Shown: one piece after another, positions 35,595 through 44,763 of the stretch | Position numbering within the stretch: the first letter of the stretch is position 1 | Layout: each line of letters opens with the position of its first letter | Source of the DNA: Nocardioides renjunii | GTDB taxonomy: Bacteria > Actinomycetota > Actinomycetes > Propionibacteriales > Nocardioidaceae | Assembly (NCBI RefSeq): GCF_034661175.1 | Contig: NZ_CP141058.1 | Coordinates: 2,108,001 to 2,172,000, forward strand | Direction: 5' to 3' | Length of the DNA stretch: 64,000 nucleotides | The notes under the pieces: generated by a model | Databases searched by the model: none | Told to the model about the DNA's origin: nothing | What the model saw: the letters and a program-made list of their open reading frames with translations, nothing else | Translations under genes and position numbers: made by a program

Positions 35595-38578
35595 ATGGCG
35601 ACGAGTGACGTGAACGGCCGGTCGACGTGGTGGCGGCGGGTCGCCGCCCGAGCCGTACCGGTCGCGATGGTGGCGGGCAGCATCGTCGTGACGGCCACCC
35701 AGCCGTCCTTCGCGGCGGACCCCGTGGACGGCGCCCGGACCGCCGGGGACCCCATGTTCCCCCACGTCGGCAACGGCGGCTACGACGCCCTGCACTACGA
35801 CGTCGTCCTGGACTGGAACGCGACCGGCGTCGTCGGCACCTCCATGACCGGCGTCCTGGACTCGGCCAGCACCACGATGCGGGCCAGGACGACGGGCGCT
35901 CCGCTGCGGTCGTTCTCGCTCGACTTCGAGGGCCTGACCGTCGACTCCGTCACGGTCGACGGGGTGCCGGCGACGTACGAGCGGGTCGTCGACCCCGCGA
36001 CCACCACCTACAAGCTCGTCGTGACACCGGCCGCACCCTTCGAGGGCGACTTCACGACGGTCGTCACCTACCACGGCGTGCCCAACCACCACGTGGACCC
36101 GGACGGCTCGTGGGAGGGCTGGGCCGCGACGTCGGACGGCGCCACCTTCATGGGTCAGCCGGTGGGGCCATGGCGGGCATCCCGCACAACAACATGCCGG
36201 GGGACAAGGCCACCTGGAGCTTCACCACCACGATCCCCAGCACCATCACCTCGGCGACCGGTCCCGGCGACAGCGCCGTGGTCGGCAACGGCGAGCTCGC
36301 CTCCAGGACCGTCAGCGAGGACGGCACCCGCACCACCTGGCGGTGGGTCCAGCAGGAGCAGATGGCCAGTGAATTGATCATCATCTCGATCGGCAAGTAC
36401 GACGTCATCGAGTCGCAGGTGACGCTGTCCGACGGCCGCGTCATCCCGGAGTGGTCGTTCATGGACTCGTCGCTGTCGGCGGCCAACAAGACGACGATCA
36501 CCAACCGCCGCGCGCTGCTCGGCACGATCATCACCCGGCTGGAGCAGCTCTACGGCCCCTACCCGGGCAACAGCACCGGCGTCGTCGTCGACACCGTGCC
36601 GAGCGGCATCAACTACGCCCTCGAGACGCAGGACCGCTCGTTCTTCCCGAGCACCGGCTCGGTCAACGGCAACACGCTGATCCACGAGCTCGCCCACCAG
36701 TGGAACGGCGACAACGTCACGCCGCAGCTGTGGACCGACATCTGGATGAACGAGGGCATGGCCACCTGGGGACCGAGCTGGCACACCAACGTGCTGGCGC
36801 CAGCCACGCCCAACCCGGGCGCGACCGAGACGACGTACTTCAACAGCTGGAACAACACGGCCTCGACGAGCGCGAACTGGGCCACCCCGCCCGGCGCGCA
36901 GACGAATCCCGCGAACATCTACGGCTACCAGACCTACACGCGCGGCGCCCAGTTCTGGGAGGCGCTCCGCACGGCGCTGCGCAACGACGACTTCCTCGAG
37001 GTCGTCCGGGAGTGGCAGACCCGGTACGCGGGCGAGAGCCGCAGCGGTGAGGACCTGAAGGCACTGGCCGAGGAGGTCTCGGGACGCGACCTCGACGCGT
37101 TCTGGCAGGACTGGATCCTCGACGGCGACAAGCCGGCCTGGCCGAGCAAGTACGACCTCACCCTGGCCGGCGAGCCTGCGTCGACGCCGCAGCCGGGAGG
37201 CACGCTGACCTACCAGCTCACCGCGGCCAACGTCGGCAAGGTCGCGCTGACCGACGGCATCGTGGAGGTCGACCTGGCCGACGTCCTGGACGACGCGAGC
37301 CTCGGCACCCTGCCCGACGGCCTGGTGCTCGACGGCACCACGCTGACCTGGACCATTCCCCCGACTGCGGTCGGGTCCTCGGCCACCGCGACCTTCGACG
37401 TCGTCGTCGACGGCGACGTCTCCGACGAGACGCTGCGGGCGACCGCGGTGCCCACCGGCCTCGGCGGCCTGTGCTCGACCGCAGGCTGCGCCAGCGAGGC
37501 AGCCGTCGGCGTGCAGCCGCTCACCCCGTCGGGCACGCCGGAGGTCACCGGCACGTTCGCGGTCGGTGGCACGGTCACCGTCAGCACGCCCGGCTGGCGT
37601 GACGGCACGAGCTTCTCCCACCAGTGGCTGGTCGACGGCACGCCCGTCGAGGGCGCCACCGCGTCGAACTTCACGCTCCGCCCCGACGACGTGGGCAGGA
37701 CGGTCTCGGTCGCGGTCACCGGCAGCCACCCCGACTACTCGCCCGTGACCCGGACCAGCGCTGCGGCGACCGTCGCTGCGGGCACGCTCGCCAGCACCCC
37801 GACGCCGACCATCCAGGGCGACGCGGTCGTCGGCGCCACCGTCACGGCGCAACCGGGTGCCTGGGACGACGGCGCCGCGCTGACGTACGAGTGGTTCCTC
37901 GACAGCGAGCCGGTCGGCGCAGGCGCCAGTCGGACCCTCGGCGCGGCCGACGTCGGCAAGCAGCTCGAGGTCGCGGTGACGGCGACGAAGGCGGGTTACA
38001 CCGGTGTCACCCGGCGGAGCGCCGCGGCGACGGTCTCCGAGGGCCGCCTCCTGGCCACTCCCGCACCCGTGGTGTCCGGGACGGCGAGGTTCGGCGAGAC
38101 GCTGACCGTCAGCCCCGGCACGTGGGACGGGGGAGTCTCGGTGGGCTATCAGTGGCTGCGCGACGGCGTCCCGGTCGGCGGCGCCACCGGTGCGTCGTAC
38201 GTCCTCGGGCTCGACGACGTGAGGACGCGCATCAGCGTGGCGGTGACGGGGACCAAGCCGGGCTACGCCGCGGTGACCACGAGGAGCGCCACGACGTCGG
38301 CCGTCGCCCGGGCCCGGTTCGGCACCGTGGTGGCGAAGATCGCCGGGAAGGCACAGGTCGGCCGCACGCTGAAGGCGCGGGTCCGGGGCATCGGCACGGA
38401 TCCGACCGTGCGCTACGCGTGGTACGCCGGCACGAAGAGGCTCGGCAGCACGCCGACGCTCGAGCTGCGCAGGGGACTCCTCGGCAGGAGGGTGACGCTG
38501 CGCGTGACCGTCCGCGAGGCGGGCTTCATCACCACGACCGTGAGGAGCGAGCCGACCACGAAGGTCACGCACAGGTGA
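35595..38578 (+). pseudogene. Secreted M1 metallopeptidase with Ig-like repeats, frameshifted
   Basis: The gene encodes about 994 residues if one base is restored. A signal peptide (RAVPVAMVAGSIVVTATQPSFAADP) precedes an aminopeptidase N-like part with zinc motif HELAHQWNGD and NEGMATW, and then four repeats of about 85 residues from about 37520 to the end (pattern TVSPGTWDGG...YQWLRDG...GYAAVT). The first 190 codons are in one frame and the rest in the -1 frame; the switch falls in GGGG at 36164-36167, where a fifth G would rejoin GQPVG to AMAGIPHNNMPGD. This is either a true loss-of-function change, phase variation in the G run, or a read error. Likely an exported peptidase when intact. Confidence 0.8.
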
Positions 38579-38583
38579 TCCGC

Positions 38584-38622
38584 GTGTGTCCCCCGGGCGC
38601 CCGTGGGTGCCCGGGGACACAC
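38584..38622 (+). terminator. Terminator after the M1 peptidase gene
   Basis: GTGTGTCCCC(C)GGGC pairs with GCCCGGGGACACAC, a 14-bp stem with one bulged C and a ten-base loop. Confidence 0.7.
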
Positions 38623-38644
38623 GGTTCCCCGCATCGTCCACACA

Positions 38645-38673
38645 TTGCCGCACGCCGCCGGATGGCCTATACC
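38645..38673 (+). promoter_or_regulatory. Promoter TTGCCG-17-TATACC before the thioesterase gene
   Basis: This matches the promoter at 35404-35432 at 24 of 29 positions, including CCGGATGGCCTATAC. Seven bases after the -10 comes the GTG at 38681, so the transcript should be leaderless. The palindrome that accompanies the other copy is degenerate here. Confidence 0.6.
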
Positions 38674-38680
38674 TGCGTGG

Positions 38681-39088
38681 GTGGAGGCATCCTCGTCCCT
38701 GGCATCGGTCCCGATCCTCGAGGCGATGGGGATCCGGGTCGTCGAGCTGCGGCCCGGCTTCGCCGCCGCCGAGCTCCCGCCCGAGCCCAACACGAACCAC
38801 TTCGGTGTGACCTACGCCGGCTCGCTGTTCAGCGTCGCCGAGATGCTCGGCGGCGTGCTCAGCCTCGCGACCTTCGACCTGGAGGGTGAGCTCGCGGGGT
38901 TCGTGCCGCTGGTGAAGGAGTCGACGATCCGGTTCCGGCGACCCGCGCTGGGCGTCGTACGCGCCACGGCGTCGCTGGCCCAGGACGAGGTCGACCGGGT
39001 CCGCCGCGACGCGTGTCGGGACCTACCAACTGCGGCGCTGCTGAACGGTCCCGGGAGGTCTCCACCCACATCGGAATATCGCCGATAA
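38681..39088 (+). pseudogene. Hotdog thioesterase (DUF4442-like) with internal deletion
   Basis: The first 109 residues match the YiiD/DUF4442 hotdog thioesterase family (ILEAMGIRVVELRPGFAAAE, NTNHFGVTYAGSLFSVAEML, FVPLVKESTIRFRRPA). The expected C-terminus VGTYQLRRC followed by a stop is present at 39015-39044 but in another frame, directly after DRVRRDA. About 25 residues that usually lie between are missing. An internal deletion with frameshift fits best, leaving a nonsense tail to 39088. The promoter is intact, so the decay may be recent. Confidence 0.65.
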
Positions 39089-39102
39089 CTGACATTATGT
39101 CA
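39077..39102. promoter_or_regulatory. Two adjacent operator-like palindromes
   Basis: TATCG-C-CGATA (39077-39087) is followed at once by TGACAT-T-ATGTCA (39090-39102). On the minus strand TTGACA and a GATATT hexamer lie 17 bases apart. It is the most AT-rich short spot in this part of the window and has no evident gene of its own; it sits beside the deleted thioesterase 3' end. Confidence 0.4.
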
Positions 39103-39128
39103 ACAAGCGTCGATCGAGGACGCCCAGG

Positions 39129-39995
39129 TCAGCCCTCCTCCAGTCCCCCCACCTCGCCGGCCAGGTGCGGACCACTGAGGCAGACGACAGCCCGCGCTGC
39201 TCCCGCGTCCAGCGACGCACGCAGGTCGGAGCCGTTCCACCGGGCGACGAGGAATCCGGCGAAGAACGCGTCGCCGGCGCCGTTGGCGTCGACGACCTCG
39301 ACGTCCTGAGCCTCCGCATCCACCCACGCGCCGTCCGGGCCGACCGCCGACGAGCCGTCCGCGCCGTGCGTCACGACGACGGTCCTGCCGTCGGCGGCGA
39401 CCCGCTCGGCGTACGCCCGCCAGTCCGGCATCCGCTCCGACGACAGCTGCAGGTGGTCCGCGTGGCTGAACGGCTCGTGGAAGGCGGACGCGCCGTCGTA
39501 GTCGTGCAGGTCGCTCCACGTCGGCACGCCTGCATCGCGCGCCCATGCCACCCACGGCGCGGACGCCTCGGACAGGTCGACGACGACGAGATCGGCGTCG
39601 AACAGGTGTTCGTCCGCGTCCCGCGTCGTCCACGGCTCTGCCGGCGAGGGCAGGTGGGTGTAGATGGAGACGCGCTCCCCCGCGTCGGTCATCAGGTTGA
39701 CGTGCCGCTCGCACCGCCCGCTGCGACTCGGTCGCGCGACCACGCGGACCCCCGCCGCCTCGAGGCTCCCCCGCACCCGCGCGCCCACGTCGTCGGTGCC
39801 GAGCACCGTCAGCAGCGCCACCCGGGCACCGAGGGCGGCGAGGTTGAGCGCCTTGCCCGCGGACGTGCCTCCGAGGGTGCTCCAGGAGCGCTCGGCGAAG
39901 TGCGTGCCCGGCACGGGGTCCGGGAGGGCGGCGAGGTGGATGATCTCGTTGGCGCTGGCCGGGCCGACGACCAGCACGCGCGGCGCGGTGGTCAC
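39129..39995 (-). CDS. PfkB-family carbohydrate/nucleoside kinase
   Basis: The 288-residue protein is a ribokinase-like sugar or nucleoside kinase. LGGTSAGKALNLAALGARV near residue 45 is the substrate-binding GG motif and VVDANGAGDAFFAGFLVARW near the end holds the catalytic Asp and anion hole (usual DTxGAGD, here DANGAGD). The GTG start overlaps the stop of the upstream membrane protein by four bases (GTGA). The substrate cannot be named. Confidence 0.85.
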   Translation of the reverse strand: MTTAPRVLVVGPASANEIIHLAALPDPVPGTHFAERSWSTLGGTSAGKALNLAALGARVALLTVLGTDDVGARVRGSLEAAGVRVVARPSRSGRCERHVNLMTDAGERVSIYTHLPSPAEPWTTRDADEHLFDADLVVVDLSEASAPWVAWARDAGVPTWSDLHDYDGASAFHEPFSHADHLQLSSERMPDWRAYAERVAADGRTVVVTHGADGSSAVGPDGAWVDAEAQDVEVVDANGAGDAFFAGFLVARWNGSDLRASLDAGAARAVVCLSGPHLAGEVGGLEEG

Positions 39996-40747
39996 CGGAC
40001 CTCGCGCCGGGCCGCGAGCGTACGGCGGCTCACGACCGCTGCTCGCCAGAGGATCACCAGGAAGACGATCGTCACCGCCCGGACGAGCCACGCCAGCCAC
40101 GGCTCGCGCGGCTCGGTCGTGCCGACGACGACCCCGATCCACTCGGCCAGGTGGTCCCCCCGCGTCATCGGCTCACCGGTGTCGGGAACCGCCCCTGCCA
40201 GCGACGACGCGAGCACGGCGACCCACGGCATCAGGGCCGTCATCGCCGCGACGTCGTACCACCGCGCGTCGACTCCGGGCCGTCGCACGTCGGTGAGGAG
40301 CACGACCGGCCCGACGACGAGCAGCAGGGTCGGGATCGGGAGCAGCATCGTGCCGATCCCTGCGCTGATGAGGAGCACGCTGCCCCACGACGTGCCGTCG
40401 GTGAACAGGCTGGCGATCGTCAGGACGACGCCGATGGCGAAGACGAAGAGGAGCTGCCAGCACGCCCGGAGCCACGCCGCACCCTCGACCGGTGCGCGGT
40501 CCTGACGACGCGGCCACCACGCGGCGACGATTCCCCCGGCAAGTGCGATCACCGCGCTCGCGGCTCCGGCGACGTCGGCCCACCACGGGGCGTCGAGGCC
40601 GTCGTCGTACCAGTCCGACCACAGCACGGCGGCTGCAGCGACCGCTGCCAGCTGCAGCGCCAGCCCGCCCCACAACGCGGGGTGCCACGGCTCGCGTGCG
40701 ACGAGGCCGAGATCGGTGTCGCTCGCCGTCGTGGTGGTCTCGTGCAT
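39992..40747 (-). CDS. Six-helix membrane protein, unknown function
   Basis: The 251-residue protein has about six hydrophobic segments (ALWGGLALQLAAVAAAAVLW, VIALAGGIVAAWW, LLFVFAIGVVLTIASLF, VLLISAGIGTMLLPIPTLLL and two near the end). I do not recognise a family. GGGGGAG lies three bases before the ATG at 40747. It overlaps the PfkB kinase gene and is probably cotranscribed with it. It is divergent from the SGNH hydrolase gene. Confidence 0.7.
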   Translation of the reverse strand: MHETTTTASDTDLGLVAREPWHPALWGGLALQLAAVAAAAVLWSDWYDDGLDAPWWADVAGAASAVIALAGGIVAAWWPRRQDRAPVEGAAWLRACWQLLFVFAIGVVLTIASLFTDGTSWGSVLLISAGIGTMLLPIPTLLLVVGPVVLLTDVRRPGVDARWYDVAAMTALMPWVAVLASSLAGAVPDTGEPMTRGDHLAEWIGVVVGTTEPREPWLAWLVRAVTIVFLVILWRAAVVSRRTLAARREVR

Positions 40748-40820
40748 GCTCTCCCCCGCCGACTTCCGGAGGCGCCAGCGTGCCACAACGGGCCTTGGTC
40801 GCGTCTGCTGTGCTGGGGCC

Positions 40821-41447
40821 ATGACGGCTCGGCTGGCGCTCCTCGGTGACTCCATCGCGTGGGGGCAGGGCGCTGCCCGCGAACGGGACCGGCTGGGGCC
40901 CCGCCTTGTGGAGGGCCTGGCCGTGCGCGCGATCGACGTCGAGCTGCGCACCTTCGCCGTTCCCGGGGCGCGCAGCTCCGGGCTCGCCGCCCAGGTCGAC
41001 TCGGCCCTCGGGTGGGCCCCCGACGTCGCCGTGGTCGTGATCGGTGCCAACGACCTCACCCACCGCGAGCCGGTCGCCCGGGCCGTGCGCGCGCTCGCGG
41101 ACGCCGTACGACGCCTGCGTGCGGCCGGCAGCGAGGTGGTCGTCGCCCCGGCTCCCGACCTCAGCGCCGTCCCGCACGTCCCCGTGGCGCTGCGCGGGGT
41201 GGTCCGTGCCGCGGGCGACGCCTTCCGTGCCCAGCAGGCCGCGGCCGCGACCGCTGAGGGCGGCCTGGTGGCCGACCCCGACCAGCGCGCGTCGCACGCC
41301 TTCGCCGCCGACCCCTCCCTGTTCTCGGCCGACCGCTTTCACCCCTCGAGTGCCGGCTACGCCGTGATCGCCGACGCGCTGCTGCCGGCCGTCGTGGGCG
41401 CCGCGTCGGAGGTGGGCGCCGGCGGCGGTCGGAGTCAGGTCCAGTAG
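40821..41447 (+). CDS. SGNH/GDSL hydrolase
   Basis: The 208-residue protein has the SGNH blocks: GDS in LALLGDSIAWGQG (nucleophile Ser), the block II/III segment VVIGANDLTHREP, and the terminal DRFHPSSAGY with catalytic Asp and His. It lacks a signal peptide, so it acts inside the cell as an esterase or lipase of unknown substrate. It overlaps the convergent radical SAM gene by 13 bases. Confidence 0.85.
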   Translation: MTARLALLGDSIAWGQGAARERDRLGPRLVEGLAVRAIDVELRTFAVPGARSSGLAAQVDSALGWAPDVAVVVIGANDLTHREPVARAVRALADAVRRLRAAGSEVVVAPAPDLSAVPHVPVALRGVVRAAGDAFRAQQAAAATAEGGLVADPDQRASHAFAADPSLFSADRFHPSSAGYAVIADALLPAVVGAASEVGAGGGRSQVQ

Positions 41448-42643
41448 AGGACCCGGCACTGCGGCAGCCGTTGCGCGAGCTGGTCCTCGAACCACCGGCG
41501 CAGCTCGCTCATGACCTCCTTGGGGTAGACGTGCTTGCTCGTGCCGAACCGGCCCCTCTTGACGGACCTCCGGGCCTCGTCCATCTCGAGGGTGGTGCGG
41601 GGGTACCAGCCGAGCAGCACCTCCTTGCTGCTGGCGGTGAACCGGTGCGTGATCAGCTCGGCGGTCAGGTCGAGCTCGGGCACCTCCGCGACCGCGGCTT
41701 CCACGAGGTCGAGCAGGTGGCCGTAGTGCGCGCGCCAGCCGTCGAGCGGCATGATCGGTGCGATGGTGAGCCCGACCGGGTAGCCCGCGGAGGCGAGCCG
41801 GCGCAGCGCGGCGAGGCGCTGCTCGAGGGTGCTCGTCCCGCCCTCCCACCGACGTGTGACCGGCAGGCAGTTCACGCTGAACCGGACCCGGGTGCGGCCC
41901 GCGTGGGGCAGGTCGACGAAGCGGTCGACGTCGCCGTACTTCGTCGTCCACCGCAGCTGCACCGGCGCGTCCCAGGCGCCGAAGTACTCGACCGCACGCT
42001 GCCAGCTGCCGGTGAGGTGGTCGAGCGCCAGGGGGTCGGTGTAGCAGGACGCCTCGAACGTCGTCCCCTCCGCGATGCGTGCCCGGGACCGGCTGGTCAC
42101 CGTCCCCGTGCCGACGTAGTCGGTCAGGCCGGCGAGGATCCCGTCGAGGTCGGCGTACACGCGGGTGACGGGTGGACCGGACAGCGAGCCGGCCAGGTAG
42201 CAGTACTGGCAGTGCGCCGGACAGCCCTCGGCGAGGTCGACGCGCCAGTCCGCGCTGGGGGCGATGGGCTGCAGCGTGCGACGGCTCGGCGGGCTCACGA
42301 CCACGGCCAACGTCGACTTGGCCCGCGCGTACGTCTCCCGGTCCGTCTCGCCGCGCACGCCCGTCAGCCGGTTGGCCTTGAGGCGCTCGACCTCGATGCC
42401 GAGCGCCTCCACGCGCTCGACGATCCGCCGTCCGTGCTCCTCGTCGAGGGCTGCGGGGGTGACCACCACTCGCTTGGGGGTCCAGCGCCGCGCGGGGCGG
42501 CTCGGCGGCGCCAGCGCCGACAGGTCCGTCTCCGCCGTGACCTCACCGCTCGCGCTGTGTGGCAGCGGCTGGTCATCGCGCGCCAGTGGCTCGGTCAGGT
42601 CCACCTCCGCGTCGGTGGCGGGAGTCACTGCGTCGTCGGGCAT
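41435..42643 (-). CDS. Spore photoproduct lyase family radical SAM protein
   Basis: The 402-residue protein resembles SplB, which repairs the thymine spore photoproduct, with the radical SAM motif CPAHCQYC and downstream YADLDGILAG and EVLLGWYPRTTLEMDE. The first 50 residues are an extra acidic tail. Actinobacteria of this kind make no endospores, so the substrate is likely another DNA lesion or is unknown. Only the three cluster cysteines are clearly seen; other SplB active-site residues (for example the C141 equivalent) could not be aligned by eye. ATG at 42643. Confidence 0.8.
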   Translation of the reverse strand: MPDDAVTPATDAEVDLTEPLARDDQPLPHSASGEVTAETDLSALAPPSRPARRWTPKRVVVTPAALDEEHGRRIVERVEALGIEVERLKANRLTGVRGETDRETYARAKSTLAVVVSPPSRRTLQPIAPSADWRVDLAEGCPAHCQYCYLAGSLSGPPVTRVYADLDGILAGLTDYVGTGTVTSRSRARIAEGTTFEASCYTDPLALDHLTGSWQRAVEYFGAWDAPVQLRWTTKYGDVDRFVDLPHAGRTRVRFSVNCLPVTRRWEGGTSTLEQRLAALRRLASAGYPVGLTIAPIMPLDGWRAHYGHLLDLVEAAVAEVPELDLTAELITHRFTASSKEVLLGWYPRTTLEMDEARRSVKRGRFGTSKHVYPKEVMSELRRWFEDQLAQRLPQCRVLYWT

Positions 42644-42714
42644 GTCCGGGCCGTTCCCCTCCGCGGGCTCGGCATGCCCCCGCGTGATCGTCGCGCCACG
42701 GGGTACCGGGCCCC

Positions 42715-43137
42715 ATGTCGACGCTCGTGATGATGCTCCTGGTCGTGCAGGTCGTCGGTGGCGCCTACCTCTTCGGCGCCGTCTCCACGGCGGGTGCCAG
42801 CTTCAGCACCGCACGCGCCACCCGGCTGCCACCCCTGCTCGTGTTCGGCCACGCCATGCTCGGCCTGGCCGCCCCGACGTTGTGGATCGGCTGGATGGTC
42901 ACCCGCGCAGACCCCATGGTGTGGGTGACGCTCGGGTCCCTCCTGCTGAGCATCGCCGGTGGCCTCGTCATGCTCTCGCGCACCGCCGGCCACTCCACGA
43001 CGCTGGAGCGACCCGCGACCGATCCCGCCGACGTGGCGGTCGTCGAGAAGCAGATCCCCAAGCCGGTGCTGGCCGGCCACGGCCTGCTCGCGGCGGTGCT
43101 GGTGGCCTGCGTGGTGGCCGTCGGCCTGGGCGTCTGA
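42715..43137 (+). CDS. Four-helix membrane protein, unknown function
   Basis: The 140-residue protein has four hydrophobic segments (residues 1-25, 40-62, 68-88 and 118-138) and a short polar loop ERPATDPADVAVVEKQIPKP before the last. I do not recognise a family. It starts 71 bases from the divergent radical SAM gene and ends 35 bases before the aldo/keto reductase gene, which has its own promoter hexamer. Confidence 0.7.
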   Translation: MSTLVMMLLVVQVVGGAYLFGAVSTAGASFSTARATRLPPLLVFGHAMLGLAAPTLWIGWMVTRADPMVWVTLGSLLLSIAGGLVMLSRTAGHSTTLERPATDPADVAVVEKQIPKPVLAGHGLLAAVLVACVVAVGLGV

Positions 43138-43159
43138 CCCTCCTCCTCGCCTGTCCCCC

Positions 43160-43165
43160 TAGGTT
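43160..43165 (+). promoter_or_regulatory. -10 hexamer of leaderless aldo/keto reductase gene
   Basis: TAGGTT lies seven bases before the ATG at 43173. Confidence 0.5.
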
Positions 43166-43172
43166 GGGGCGC

Positions 43173-44012
43173 ATGGCTGAGATCCCGACCCACACCCTCA
43201 ACGACGGCACCACGCTGCCCGCTATCGGCTTCGGCACCTACCCGCTCCGCGGAGAGGACGGCACCGCCTCGATCGTAAGTGCGCTCGAGGCCGGCTACCG
43301 GCTCGTCGACACGGCGGTCAACTACGAGAACGAGACCGAGGTCGGCGAGGCCCTCCGCCGGTCGGGGCTCTCCCGCGACGAGGTATTCGTGACCAGCAAG
43401 ATCCCCGGTCGCCACCACGGCTACGACGACGCCGTCGCGTCGGTCAGGTCCTCGCTCGAGCGGCTGGGGCTCGAGCGCACGGACCTCCACCTCATCCACT
43501 GGCCGAACCCGGGCCAGGGCAGGTACGTCGAGGCGTGGCGGGCCCTGGTCGCGCTCCGGGACGAGGGCCTCGTCCGATCCATCGGCGTCTCGAACTTCAC
43601 CGAGGAGCACCTCGAGCGGATCATCGACGACACCGGTGTCACGCCGGCGGTCAACCAGGTCGAGCTGCACCCCCGCTTCCCGCAGGAGCACATGCGGGCG
43701 GTCCACGACCGGCTCGGCATCCGCACCGAGGCGTGGAGCCCGATGGGCAAGCGCCGGGCCCCGCTGGAGGAGGACGCCGTCACGTCCGCGGCGCAGTCGC
43801 ACGGTGTCTCCCCGGGCCAGGTCATCCTCCGCTGGCACGTGCAGCTGGGGTCGCTGCCGATCCCGAAGTCGGCGGACCCCGGCCGGCAGGCGCAGAACCT
43901 CGACGTGTTCGGCTTCGAGCTCACTCCCGAGCAGGTGGCGGCGATCTCCTCGCTCGCCGAGCCCGACGGCCGGCTGTTCGGCGGGGACCCCGACACCCAT
44001 GAGGAGATGTGA
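43173..44012 (+). CDS. Aldo/keto reductase
   Basis: The 279-residue TIM-barrel enzyme reduces carbonyls with NADPH. The catalytic tetrad is readable: Asp in RLVDTAVNYENE, Tyr in the same segment, Lys in FVTSKIPGRHHG and His in LHLIHWPNP. The C-terminal NADPH site IPKSADPGRQAQNLDVF is present. It belongs to the AKR5-like bacterial group (2,5-diketo-gluconate reductase type); the substrate is unknown. Confidence 0.9.
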   Translation: MAEIPTHTLNDGTTLPAIGFGTYPLRGEDGTASIVSALEAGYRLVDTAVNYENETEVGEALRRSGLSRDEVFVTSKIPGRHHGYDDAVASVRSSLERLGLERTDLHLIHWPNPGQGRYVEAWRALVALRDEGLVRSIGVSNFTEEHLERIIDDTGVTPAVNQVELHPRFPQEHMRAVHDRLGIRTEAWSPMGKRRAPLEEDAVTSAAQSHGVSPGQVILRWHVQLGSLPIPKSADPGRQAQNLDVFGFELTPEQVAAISSLAEPDGRLFGGDPDTHEEM

Positions 44013-44024
44013 CCCGCGGCTCGT

Positions 44025-44030
44025 TACGAT
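44025..44030 (+). promoter_or_regulatory. -10 hexamer of leaderless cyclophilin gene
   Basis: TACGAT lies seven bases before the ATG at 44038. Confidence 0.5.
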
Positions 44031-44037
44031 CGGCGCC

Positions 44038-44763
44038 ATGCTGAAGCGACTTGCCGCCGTGGCGACCTGCCTGTCCGTCCTCGCCCTCGCCGGGTGTGGC
44101 ACCGAGAACGACGTGGCGGACGACGTCGCGGAGGACACCTCGAGCGCCTCGCCGTCCGAGAGCGAGTCGCCGGAGGCCTCGGAGACCGCCGCCGGTGAGA
44201 CCGCGACGTGCGACTACCCCGCCGACGGCCAGCAGCCGGCGCGCGAGGTGGAGGCTCCCGACACCGAGGCGCAGGCCGAGGGCACGGTGGCAGCGACCAT
44301 CACCACGAACTTCGGCGACATCGGCCTCACCCTCGACGCGGCGGCCGCCCCGTGCACGGTGAACTCGTTCGTCTCGCTGGCCGAGCAGGGCTTCTACGAC
44401 GACACCCCGTGCCCGCGCATCGGTGACCAGGAGGGCTTCGGGATCCTGCAGTGCGGCGACCCCACGGGCACCGGCTCGGGCGGCGCGGGCTACTCGTTCG
44501 CCGACGAGCTCACCGGCGACGAGACCTACCCCGCCGGCACCCTGGCGATGGCCAACGCCGGGCCGAACACGAATGGCTCGCAGTTCTTCCTGGTCTTCCT
44601 GGACTCGCAGTTCCCGCCGAGCTACACCGTGTTCGGCACGATCGACGAGGCCGGCATCGGCGTGATCGAGGACATCGCAGCGGAGGGCAACGACGCCTCC
44701 AGCCCGGCCGGTGGCGGTGCGCCCAACAAGGACGTCACCATCGAGAAGGTCACGGTCGGCTGA
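44038..44763 (+). CDS. Cyclophilin-type peptidyl-prolyl isomerase, lipoprotein
   Basis: The 241-residue protein has a lipoprotein signal with lipobox LALAGC (Cys20), an acidic Ser/Glu-rich spacer to residue 75, and a cyclophilin domain (TNFGDIGLTLDAAAAPCTVNSF, FYDDTPCPRI, GTLAMANAGPNTNGSQFFL). It should sit on the outer face of the membrane and isomerise X-Pro bonds of secreted proteins. Its 3' end overlaps the convergent OsmC gene by 14 bases. Confidence 0.9.
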   Translation: MLKRLAAVATCLSVLALAGCGTENDVADDVAEDTSSASPSESESPEASETAAGETATCDYPADGQQPAREVEAPDTEAQAEGTVAATITTNFGDIGLTLDAAAAPCTVNSFVSLAEQGFYDDTPCPRIGDQEGFGILQCGDPTGTGSGGAGYSFADELTGDETYPAGTLAMANAGPNTNGSQFFLVFLDSQFPPSYTVFGTIDEAGIGVIEDIAAEGNDASSPAGGGAPNKDVTIEKVTVG

